In this document: piece by piece, positions 15,735 to 22,538 of the stretch
How positions within the stretch are numbered: position 1 is the stretch's first letter
Layout: each line of letters opens with the position of its first letter
Assembly (NCBI GenBank): GCA_031428975.1
Contig: JANOYR010000302.1
Span: 1-24,263 of the forward strand
Direction of reading: 5' to 3'
Origin: JAAFIP01 sp031428975
GTDB lineage: Bacteria > Pseudomonadota > Gammaproteobacteria > Burkholderiales > Burkholderiaceae_C
DNA length: 24,263 nucleotides
The notes under the pieces: model-generated
The model's input: only the letters and a program-made list of their open reading frames with translations
What the model was told of the DNA's origin: nothing
The model's database searches: none
Made by a program: the position numbers and the translations under genes

Positions 15735-16907
15735 TCACTCCACAATATTGAAATCGTGCAAATGCTCGGTATTCATAGTCAGGCCAAGTCCTGGCAAGTT
15801 GTCGTCTAAATTGATAAAACCATTCACCGCTACTGGCTCGCCTTTGAAAATGTAGTAAAACAATTCATTGCCCACCTCCACGTCGTGCATGGGGAAATAT
15901 TCGCTCATGGGCGAGGCCAATGTACTCATGGTGAGGTGGTAGTTGTGCATTTGGCCTGCATGGGGAATCACGGGCACACTGTAGGCCTCGCACAAGGCAT
16001 TGATTTTGTGCGCTGCGGTAATGCCACCCACGCGGTTGGTGTCGTATTGCACCACGCTCACGGCTTTTTTATCGAGCAATTGTTTAAAGCCATAAAGGCT
16101 AAATTCATGCTCACCGCCCGATATGGGAATACTGGTCAATTGGTTGAGCTCGGCATAGCCGTCTATGTCGTCGGCTATCACAGGTTCTTCTACCCAGCGC
16201 GGTTGAAATTTTTCTAGCTTTGGCAGCATGCGCTTGGCGTATTCCAAATTCCAGCCCATGTAGCATTCGAGCATCAAATCATTGTCGTAGCCAATCACCT
16301 CGCGCAGAGCCTCTACTGCCATGAGGTTTTGCTTAACGCCTTGCGTGCCGTGCGCTGGGCCATAGCCAAAGCGCGACTTGAACATGGTGAAGCCCTGCTT
16401 CATAAATTTTTCAGCCTCGGCCTGCATCTCGGTAATATCGGTGCGGTAAAGCTTGCTGTAGTAGCAGGGGATTTTTTCTTTGGTGCGCCCGCCCAAGAGT
16501 TTGAACACAGGTTTATTGACTGATTTACCCAAAATGTCCCAAATAGCCAAATCTACAGCAGAGATAGCCGCCATAGCAATGCCCTTGCGCCCCCATGCAT
16601 GCGAAGAGCGGTACATGCGCTGCCACAGGTATTCGTAATCCCACGGGTCTTGGCCCAGTACCAGCGGTGTGAGGTATTCATCGATGATGGCTTTGGCAAT
16701 TTTGGGGGCAAGGGCTACATTACCCAGTCCAACGATGCCATCGTCAGTCTCTATTTCTACTACTGTCCAAGAGTGGAAACGAAACGTACTCATGGTTTCG
16801 CTTTTGGAGTAAAGCAAGTCCATGGCGTTGGAGCAAAAATTGCCCTGCGGAGGCACGGTTTTGCCTTTCCACTCGAATACGCGGGCGCGGACTGATTTGA
16901 TTTTCAT
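15735..16907 (-). CDS. Enolase-superfamily (mandelate racemase branch) sugar-acid dehydratase, rhamnonate-dehydratase-like
   Basis: This 390-residue protein has an N-terminal capping domain and a C-terminal barrel. The expected Mg ligands are Glu214 (LMLECYMGW), Glu240 (RWVEEPV) and Glu266 (ISGGEHEF). A His-Asp dyad is formed by Asp289 (VVQYDTNRVGG) and His316 (IPHAGQMHNYH). The GEH motif at the third ligand, the PHxxxxxxH region and a KSRFGYGPAHG loop (177-187) resemble L-rhamnonate dehydratase rather than the KxK-type mandelate racemases. The likely reaction is dehydration of an aldonate to a 2-keto-3-deoxy acid. The substrate (rhamnonate, lyxonate or another L-aldonate) is not decided. The start is the ATG at 16907; the frame extends 22 codons upstream without homology. 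No clear ribosome-binding site was seen. Confidence 0.88.
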   Translation of the reverse strand: MKIKSVRARVFEWKGKTVPPQGNFCSNAMDLLYSKSETMSTFRFHSWTVVEIETDDGIVGLGNVALAPKIAKAIIDEYLTPLVLGQDPWDYEYLWQRMYRSSHAWGRKGIAMAAISAVDLAIWDILGKSVNKPVFKLLGGRTKEKIPCYYSKLYRTDITEMQAEAEKFMKQGFTMFKSRFGYGPAHGTQGVKQNLMAVEALREVIGYDNDLMLECYMGWNLEYAKRMLPKLEKFQPRWVEEPVIADDIDGYAELNQLTSIPISGGEHEFSLYGFKQLLDKKAVSVVQYDTNRVGGITAAHKINALCEAYSVPVIPHAGQMHNYHLTMSTLASPMSEYFPMHDVEVGNELFYYIFKGEPVAVNGFINLDDNLPGLGLTMNTEHLHDFNIVE

Positions 16908-16933
16908 AACGAAGCTTTTTAAAAGATGGTTGT

Positions 16934-17965
16934 TTAAATATTTGCGTTTAGTCGCGCACGTCCCATACGGCATGCAATGGCAAATGCATTGGACATGGCA
17001 TCGGCATCAGCTATGCCCTTGCCTGCTATGTCATAGGCTGTGCCATGCGCAGGCGTGGTAATGGGGACACTCAGCCCGCCTTGCACCGTGACGCCTTGGC
17101 TAAACCCCATGAGCTTGATGGCAATCTGCCCTTGGTCGTGGTACATGGTGACGATGGCTTGGTACTCCCCGGCTTTGGCCTTGAGAAAGATGGTGTCCGC
17201 AGGAAATGGCCCCGCCACTGGAAATCCTTGCGCATTAAGCGCTGCCACTGCGGGAGCAATTATTTCAACTTCTTCACGCCCACAGGTGCCACCATCGCCG
17301 CCATGCGGGTTAAACGCGGCTACTGCCACTTTGGGGGCGGCGATGCCGTTGGCTTGCAAGGAGCGGTAAATAAGCTTTGTCGCCTCCATGATGCGTTCTT
17401 GCGTTAAAAAACCCGCTGCGTCTTTGAGTGGAATATGCGAAGAGACCCGTGCTGTCCATAAGTCGCCTAAAGTGTTGAACTCACAAAAATAATTGGCCAC
17501 ACCAAGATAATGTGCAAAGTGATGTAACTCGTCTTCATGCTGCAATCCCCCCATTTTCATGGCCTGTTTGTTCAATGGTGCGAAGCAAATTGCATCCACC
17601 TCGCCTGCCTTGGCGGCATCCATGCACTGATTCAGCACCTGCAGTACTGATGCACCGCCTGCGCTTTGTGCGGTGGCGCTTATCACCTTAGCTTGGTCGA
17701 TGGAATGCAGAGACAAAAACGCTGGTGTGCTGCAATTGTCGCGTGCACGCACTTGGGTAAGGTTCGCTACAGACACCGTGGCGATGTTTTGTCTGGCCAA
17801 GGCCTGCCCCTGCTCCCACAGCCATGCATCCCCCACCAAAACCACGTTAGCCTGCGCCACCAAATCGGTGCGACCAAGTAATTTCGCGATCAACTCTGAG
17901 CCAATGCCCGCTGGGTCACCCAGAGTCAAGGCAATTACGGGCTTATTCTGCACAGCGGCGCTCAC
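16934..17965 (-). CDS. pdxA2: PdxA2-like 4-phospho-sugar-acid / 4-hydroxythreonine-4-phosphate dehydrogenase family
   Basis: This 343-residue protein has the family start PVIALTLGDPAGIGSEL (9-25). The three metal-binding histidines are His177 (SSHIPLKDA), His276 (YHDQGQIAIK) and His307 (TPAHGTAYDIAGKG); NPHGGDGG (219-226) is also conserved. PdxA enzymes perform NAD-dependent oxidation and decarboxylation of 3-hydroxy-4-phospho acids. Members in catabolic operons (PdxA2) normally accompany a DUF1537 kinase and act on D-threonate or D-erythronate phosphate. No such kinase is present here, so the substrate is open. It starts with GTG overlapping the stop of the propeller gene (GTGA). A role in vitamin B6 synthesis is unlikely from context. 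Confidence 0.88.
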   Translation of the reverse strand: MSAAVQNKPVIALTLGDPAGIGSELIAKLLGRTDLVAQANVVLVGDAWLWEQGQALARQNIATVSVANLTQVRARDNCSTPAFLSLHSIDQAKVISATAQSAGGASVLQVLNQCMDAAKAGEVDAICFAPLNKQAMKMGGLQHEDELHHFAHYLGVANYFCEFNTLGDLWTARVSSHIPLKDAAGFLTQERIMEATKLIYRSLQANGIAAPKVAVAAFNPHGGDGGTCGREEVEIIAPAVAALNAQGFPVAGPFPADTIFLKAKAGEYQAIVTMYHDQGQIAIKLMGFSQGVTVQGGLSVPITTPAHGTAYDIAGKGIADADAMSNAFAIACRMGRARLNANI

Positions 17966-18891
17966 AACAGCACCACCCGTGACACATCTGGTTCGCGCTG
18001 GGTGCTGATAAATCGTTCAAAACGCAATGTATCCATATTGAAATACCCTATTTTGTCGTTGTCTTGGCTCACAAATGCAAGCGGTTTACTGGGGTGGTAA
18101 CTCAGCGCGATGGCGCGTGCTTCCATAGGAATATGGGCTATCTCAGATAGCGTGACAGAATCAAGTACCGACAGGCTACGCTCGCCATAGTTAGTCACCA
18201 CCAGGCGATCATCGCGGTACAGATACAAGCGCGTTGCGTCATCGCGTGAGGGTGCACTGCGCAGCACTTGCATCGTGACTGTGTCGATGGCGCAAATCGT
18301 GTTGCTCCAGCGGTTGGTCACATACAGAGTTTTCTCGTCTGCGCTCAGCGCGTAGCCTTCGGGTTTTTCACCCGGGGAACACACCACAGGTATCTGCGTG
18401 GCGTCATAAGGCTTGATTTTGGTGACCGTGTGCGACAGCAGATTCATGGCGTAGGCAGTTTGCCCATCACGCGTTAGAGCAAAAAGGTGCGATTTGATAC
18501 CTCCCGTGGTGACTGCACGGCGCGGCGCGGTATCGGTCTCGGGCTTGTCGATTACCACCAGTTGGGCGCGCTCCTCGCTCAATGCATACAAGCGGTCTTG
18601 CGCATCCATTTGCATGCCGTGCAGGCGGTTAAATGGCGCAATGTCAATCGTGCGCACCAGCTTTTGCGCCGCTATGTCGATCTGAAAAATGGATGTGCCG
18701 CCTGTGCCTAAGTGCCCCGAGGTTTCCACACCGTAATGCCCCACATAAGCATAGCGTTGTTTGCTATCGACCACAAATTCATGCGGGTAATCTGGCAATG
18801 CAATGCTGTGCTCAAGCTGGCCACTCTCAATACTGTAATAGCTGAAACAATGGCTGCACTTTTCAACCAATAACAAAATTTCACGGCTCAT
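17962..18891 (-). CDS. YVTN/YncE-type beta-propeller protein, cytosolic, function unknown
   Basis: This 309-residue protein has repeated propeller blades, for example YALSADEKTLYVTNRWSNTI, LVVTNYGERSLSVLD and ALSYHPSKPLAFVSQDNDKI (each shown in part). No signal peptide precedes the first blade, so it is predicted to stay in the cytoplasm, unlike many YncE-like proteins. A Cys-x-x-Cys pair lies at 12 and 15. Its ATG overlaps the stop of the SMP-30 gene (ATGA), and its own stop overlaps the pdxA2 start, so all three are translationally linked. A lactonase-like activity is possible because lactonases also use this fold, but no catalytic residues were assigned. Confidence 0.8.
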   Translation of the reverse strand: MSREILLLVEKCSHCFSYYSIESGQLEHSIALPDYPHEFVVDSKQRYAYVGHYGVETSGHLGTGGTSIFQIDIAAQKLVRTIDIAPFNRLHGMQMDAQDRLYALSEERAQLVVIDKPETDTAPRRAVTTGGIKSHLFALTRDGQTAYAMNLLSHTVTKIKPYDATQIPVVCSPGEKPEGYALSADEKTLYVTNRWSNTICAIDTVTMQVLRSAPSRDDATRLYLYRDDRLVVTNYGERSLSVLDSVTLSEIAHIPMEARAIALSYHPSKPLAFVSQDNDKIGYFNMDTLRFERFISTQREPDVSRVVLL

Positions 18892-19829
18892 GGTGTAGTG
18901 CTTCCCTGTATGTCCAATTTAATGCGATACAGCGAACTGCTGGCCGCGATGAATAATTCATTTTTGTATATGCCGCCAAAACACACATTACCCACTTTTT
19001 CGGGCACAAAAATCTTGCCTAGTAACCTGCCGCTGGGGTGGTATACCTGCACACTGTCTTGACTTGAGGTGTAGAGCCAGCCGTTATCGTCTAGCCTAAA
19101 TCCATCGGCTAGGCCGGGCTCCACCACAGCAAATACGCGCGGCGTTTGCAGTTGGTTATCTGCTTTCACATCAAAGCACACGATTTGGTGTTGTCCAACA
19201 CCATTTTTGGCCAAAACTGGGATGGCAGCTGACGTATCCGAGACGTACAGCAGTCGCTCGTCGGGAGAAAAAGCCAAGCCGTTGGGGTGCTCCAGATAGT
19301 CTGTGGCTATGCGCAGTACTTTGCTAATTGGGTCATAACAAAACACATAGCAACCCGCCTGCTCCTGCTCTGCTTGGTGGCCCTCCGAATTCCCCAAGAT
19401 ACCATATGGCGGATCGGTGAACCAAATCGTACCATCACGTTTCACGACGATGTCGTTGGGTGAGTTCAGGCGCTTGCCGTCAAACTTGTCGACCACAACG
19501 ACATCATTCGTAGTGGCTGCAATATGTCCAGCGACCATCGGCGTTCGCACAATGGCACGCAGGCCATGTGAGCAATGCAACAAATCGCCATGGTGGTCGC
19601 GTGTATGCCCATTGGTAAATTCCACATTTTCTCGCCACACCGTCATACCTTGTGCCTCAGACCAGCGCAGCATACGGTTGTTGGGTATGTCACTCCACAA
19701 TAACGAGGCATCTTCGCGCATCCACACAGGGCCCTCACCCCACACAGCGCCAGTACAAAGGCATTGCAATTGCGCATCCTTTACCAAGGAGTCAAACTGC
19801 GCATCAAAGCTTTGAAAATGCAAGGCCAT
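18888..19829 (-). CDS. SMP-30/gluconolactonase-family sugar lactonase
   Basis: This 313-residue six-bladed propeller has the family metal ligands: Glu32 in GEGPVW, Asn125 in LNSPNDIVV, Asn183 in HPNGLAFSPDE and Asp242 in ADGFRLDDNGW. TIWFTDPPYG (134-143) is also typical. Such enzymes hydrolyse aldonolactones to aldonates in the cytoplasm; no signal peptide is seen. The ATG at 19829 lies one base after the regulator stop, giving TGACATG, so coupling is likely; an extension to an ATG at 19868 would overlap the regulator and lacks homology. With the two dehydratases it can form a lactone-to-keto-acid route. Confidence 0.93.
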   Translation of the reverse strand: MALHFQSFDAQFDSLVKDAQLQCLCTGAVWGEGPVWMREDASLLWSDIPNNRMLRWSEAQGMTVWRENVEFTNGHTRDHHGDLLHCSHGLRAIVRTPMVAGHIAATTNDVVVVDKFDGKRLNSPNDIVVKRDGTIWFTDPPYGILGNSEGHQAEQEQAGCYVFCYDPISKVLRIATDYLEHPNGLAFSPDERLLYVSDTSAAIPVLAKNGVGQHQIVCFDVKADNQLQTPRVFAVVEPGLADGFRLDDNGWLYTSSQDSVQVYHPSGRLLGKIFVPEKVGNVCFGGIYKNELFIAASSSLYRIKLDIQGSTTP

Positions 19830-19830
19830 G

Positions 19831-20562
19831 TCAATGCGCCATTTCTTTAAGCGTCGTGGAATACACATGCTCTAAATGCCGTGCCATGGCTTTTTCTGCA
19901 GCCTCGGGGCTGCGGGTTTGCAGCGCCTGCACAATCAGCGCGTGGTCATGCACACTGCGCTCCACTGCGCCAGACCGCACCATTGCTCTGCGACGGTAAT
20001 CGAGCGCATAAGCATACATATCGCTGACAAAATCGCGCAGTAGGGCGTTGCCACAGGCGGCATACAAAATGCTGTGAAATTCGCGGTCCGAGATTTGAAA
20101 CAGCACCGGGTCATCCAGCATGCCACGCTGCTCCTCCACCAACACTTGCATGCGCTCCAAATCCGCCTCGCTGATGCGCACTGCCGCCAGTTTGACCACC
20201 TGCAACTCCACCGCCGTGCGAGCCTCGCCCACTTCTTCAATGCCTTTGTCTTTAAGGCCCTCTAGTGCGCGCACCGATTCATGCAGGCTCTGCCCCGCAG
20301 CACCGATCACGCGCGTACGAGAACCTTGCGAAATTTCTACCATACGCCGCGCCGCCAGCACGCCCACCGCAGAGCGCACCGTCTCGCGCGACACCCCCAG
20401 CGTGGCTGCCAGCTCGCGCTCAGAAGGCAATTCATCGCCCGGCTGCAGCAGCCCCGTCACCACCATATATGCCAATTTGTCCGCAATCTGGTCTTTCACC
20501 GTGCGCTTGACAATGTCGCGCTCACCGCCGGGCAGGCGTTGAAGGAGTTGCATGGAGGGCAT
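19831..20562 (-). CDS. GntR-family transcriptional regulator, FadR subfamily (FCD domain)
   Basis: This 243-residue protein has an N-terminal winged helix (about 18-85) containing LQPGDELPSERELAATLGVSRETVRSAV. An all-helical FCD ligand-binding domain follows (about 110-235), with the usual metal ligands: Asp159 and His163 (SDREFH), a histidine near 205-207 (HDHALIVQAL) and His229. FadR-type regulators of this kind usually sense sugar acids or organic acids and repress their own catabolic operon. It is the first gene of the twelve-gene run, with the SMP-30 gene one base downstream. Starts at 20562 (MPSM) and 20553 (MQLL) are both possible; neither has a clear ribosome-binding site. Confidence 0.93.
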   Translation of the reverse strand: MPSMQLLQRLPGGERDIVKRTVKDQIADKLAYMVVTGLLQPGDELPSERELAATLGVSRETVRSAVGVLAARRMVEISQGSRTRVIGAAGQSLHESVRALEGLKDKGIEEVGEARTAVELQVVKLAAVRISEADLERMQVLVEEQRGMLDDPVLFQISDREFHSILYAACGNALLRDFVSDMYAYALDYRRRAMVRSGAVERSVHDHALIVQALQTRSPEAAEKAMARHLEHVYSTTLKEMAH

Positions 20563-20582
20563 GGTTTTGTATTTGACTGGTT

Positions 20583-20607
20583 TGCTGGTACGGTTATTAG
20601 ACCAGCA
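20583..20607. promoter_or_regulatory. Candidate operator of the FadR-type regulator
   Basis: The inverted repeat TGCTGGT (20583-20589) and ACCAGCA (20601-20607) has perfect 7-bp arms and an 11-bp spacer. It lies 21 bp upstream of the regulator start codon and overlaps the predicted -10 box. TGGT/ACCA half-sites are common in FadR-type operators, although the spacer is longer than usual. Binding is inferred. Confidence 0.5.
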
Positions 20608-20622
20608 TACCAACACTGGCAA
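20596..20622 (-). promoter_or_regulatory. Candidate promoter of the catabolic operon
   Basis: On the minus strand TTGCCA (20622-20617) and TCTAAT (20601-20596) each match the sigma-70 boxes at five of six positions. The 15-bp spacing is shorter than ideal. Transcription would start near 20589, about 27 nt before the regulator ATG. Confidence 0.4.
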
Positions 20623-20704
20623 TATCAGTATTTACCCGATAATCTGATCAAGCATGACGATTTGCAAAAGAACTTAACGGTGCGAATACATGCCTTGAAT
20701 CAAT

Positions 20705-20723
20705 CGCTATAAAATATATAGCG
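20705..20723. repeat. AT-rich inverted repeat in the regulator/leuC intergenic space
   Basis: CGCTATA and TATAGCG form perfect 7-bp arms around the spacer AAATA. It may be a protein-binding site or a member of a dispersed intergenic palindrome family; one window cannot tell. Confidence 0.5.
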
Positions 20724-20747
20724 CACTATGACCACGCGACGATGACA

Positions 20748-20774
20748 TTGGTCTATTTTTCTAAAAATTATATT
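20748..20774 (+). promoter_or_regulatory. Candidate leuC promoter
   Basis: TTGGTC at 20748-20753 and TATATT at 20769-20774 (five of six) are spaced by 15 bp; TATTTT at 20771-20776 gives 17 bp. Either would leave a leader of roughly 90 nt before leuC. Low certainty because the stretch is AT-rich throughout. Confidence 0.3.
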
Positions 20775-20780
20775 TTTTAG
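20761..20780. repeat. Second AT-rich inverted repeat upstream of leuC
   Basis: CTAAAAA (20761-20767) and TTTTTAG (20774-20780) form perfect 7-bp arms around TTATAT. It overlaps the candidate leuC promoter. Confidence 0.45.
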
Positions 20781-20870
20781 CGCTTTTTGCCTGCTTTACC
20801 GTTTTTTTGTCTAGTCCAAAACCTAAACCCGCCCACCACGTAAAATCACCCCACCACAGGAAATCTACAC

Positions 20871-22322
20871 ATGCAAAGAACCCTTTACGACAAGCTTTGG
20901 GACGAACACGTTGTCCACACCGAAGAAGACGGCACGTCTATTTTGTATATTGACCGCCATTTGGTGCACGAGGTCACCTCGCCGCAGGCCTACGAGGGAC
21001 TGCGTCAAGCCAACCGCAAGGTCTGGCGCATCAGCTCTGTGGTGGCCACAGCCGACCACAACACGCCTACTACGGGCTGGGAGTTGGGCTATGACGGCAT
21101 TACCGATTTGGTGAGCAAAGAGCAAATCACTACGCTGGACGACAACATCAAAGCCCACGGTGCGGCAGCGTATTTTCCGTTTTTGTCAAAGCGCCAAGGC
21201 ATTGTGCATGTGATTGGCCCTGAGAGCGGCGCTACTCTGCCGGGCATGACGGTGGTTTGCGGCGACTCGCACACGTCAACCCACGGCGCGTTTGGCGCGC
21301 TGGCCCACGGCATAGGCACCAGCGAGGTGGAGCATGTGCTGGCCACGCAAACCCTACTGGCAAAAAAAGCCAAAAACCTGCTGATTAAAGTAGAAGGTAC
21401 GCTGGCCAAAGGCATCACCGCCAAAGACGTGGTGCTGGCCATCATTGGCAAAATCGGCACGGCTGGCGGCACGGGATATACCATAGAATTTGCGGGCAGC
21501 GCCATTCGCTCCTTAAGCATGGAAGGCCGCATGACGGTGTGCAACATGGCCATTGAAGCGGGCGCGCGCGCTGGCTTGGTGGCGGTGGACGACAAAACCA
21601 TCGACTACGTGAAAGGCCGCATGTTCAGCCCCGGCACGGATGCAGTGAGCGGTAAATTCATTGGCGGCCCCGAGTGGGATCTGGCGGTGGCGCATTGGCG
21701 CACCCTGCACAGCGATGCAGGCGCGGCCTTTGACCAAGTGGTGGAGCTCGATGCAGCGCAAATTTTGCCGCAAGTAACATGGGGTACATCGCCCGAAATG
21801 GTGCTTTCCATCGACGCCCGTGTGCCCGACCCCGAGAAGGAAAAAGACCCGAGCAAGCGCCTAGCCATCGAGCGCGCCTTGGTCTACATGGGCCTAGAAC
21901 CCAACAAAGCGCTCAATGACTTGTTTGTGGACAAGGTCTTCATTGGGAGCTGCACCAACAGCCGCATCGAAGACATGCGCGAAGCAGCCGCCATTGTGAA
22001 AAAAATTGGCCAAAAAGTAGCCAAAAACATCAAAGTAGCCATGGTAGTGCCAGGCTCAGGCATGGTCAAGGCGCAGGCCGAGGCAGAAGGCCTGCACGAG
22101 ATCTTCAAAGCCGCAGGATTTGAGTGGCGCGAGCCGGGCTGCAGCATGTGCTTAGCCATGAACGCCGACCGCCTAGAGCCCGGTGAGCGCTGCGCATCGA
22201 CCAGCAACCGCAACTTCGAAGGCCGCCAAGGCGCGGGCGGGCGCACACACCTCGTGTCGCCTGCCATGGCTGCAGCGGCAGCTGTGCATGGACATTTTGT
22301 CGATGTGCGGGTGTATGCTTAA
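20871..22322 (+). CDS. leuC: 3-isopropylmalate dehydratase large subunit
   Basis: This 483-residue aconitase-family subunit, with LeuD, isomerises 2-isopropylmalate to 3-isopropylmalate in leucine synthesis. The [4Fe-4S] ligands are Cys361 (GSCTNSR), Cys424 and Cys427 (GCSMCLAMN). The signatures VCGDSHTSTHGAFGALAHGIGTSE (129-152, first part VCGDSHTSTHGAFG) and NRNFEGRQG are present. AGGAAA precedes the ATG. The length is normal. It opens the leucine operon, followed by the entericidin-like gene and leuD. Confidence 0.98.
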   Translation: MQRTLYDKLWDEHVVHTEEDGTSILYIDRHLVHEVTSPQAYEGLRQANRKVWRISSVVATADHNTPTTGWELGYDGITDLVSKEQITTLDDNIKAHGAAAYFPFLSKRQGIVHVIGPESGATLPGMTVVCGDSHTSTHGAFGALAHGIGTSEVEHVLATQTLLAKKAKNLLIKVEGTLAKGITAKDVVLAIIGKIGTAGGTGYTIEFAGSAIRSLSMEGRMTVCNMAIEAGARAGLVAVDDKTIDYVKGRMFSPGTDAVSGKFIGGPEWDLAVAHWRTLHSDAGAAFDQVVELDAAQILPQVTWGTSPEMVLSIDARVPDPEKEKDPSKRLAIERALVYMGLEPNKALNDLFVDKVFIGSCTNSRIEDMREAAAIVKKIGQKVAKNIKVAMVVPGSGMVKAQAEAEGLHEIFKAAGFEWREPGCSMCLAMNADRLEPGERCASTSNRNFEGRQGAGGRTHLVSPAMAAAAAVHGHFVDVRVYA

Positions 22323-22342
22323 GGACTGAACACCTGAATACC

Positions 22343-22361
22343 GGACTGCCGGAGGCAGTTC
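22343..22361 (+). other. RNA hairpin between leuC and the entericidin-like gene
   Basis: GGACTGCC and GGCAGTTC form an 8-bp stem (one G-T pair) closed by a GGA loop. Flanking AACAC and GTGTT could extend it after an asymmetric bulge. No T-run follows, so it is not a classical terminator; it could stabilise or process the leu transcript. Confidence 0.45.
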
Positions 22362-22408
22362 TGTGTTAACACCTTCGATCAACCTACCTTTTTAACTGGA
22401 GCAACAAC

Positions 22409-22537
22409 ATGCGCACACTCATCGCCCTCATAGCAGCAGCAGCATTCACATTCCTAGCCGGTTGCAACACCATCCAAGGCGTAGGCCAAGACATCAAAAA
22501 AGCCGGTGGTGTGCTCGAAAACGCTGCTAAAAAGTAA
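22409..22537 (+). CDS. Entericidin-like small lipoprotein
   Basis: This 42-residue ORF starts at an ATG with GGAG 8 nt upstream. It has a short signal (RTLIALIAAAAFTF) ending in the lipobox LAGC, with Cys19 as the acylated residue. The mature part, CNTIQGVGQDIKKAGGVLENAAKK in pieces CNTIQGVGQDIKKAG and VLENAAKK, is the hallmark of the entericidin EcnA/EcnB family. E. coli EcnA and EcnB are small membrane lipoproteins described as an antidote/toxin pair. Only one member is present here. It ends one base before the leuD ATG, so it is part of the leu operon. Cellular role here is unknown. Confidence 0.92.
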   Translation: MRTLIALIAAAAFTFLAGCNTIQGVGQDIKKAGGVLENAAKK

Positions 22538-22538
22538 T

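Noticed and set aside
16908..16973. 22-codon extension of the enolase-superfamily gene
   Set aside because: The extension overlaps the end of pdxA2 and is unlike the family; the start at 16907 fits MKIKSVRARV.
20281..20712. 143-codon plus-strand frame opposite the FadR-type gene
   Set aside because: Shadow of the regulator; runs through the promoter region without protein-like features.
22506..22538. Upstream start of leuD inside the lipoprotein gene
   Set aside because: The ATG at 22539 matches the conserved LeuD N-terminus and directly follows the small gene.
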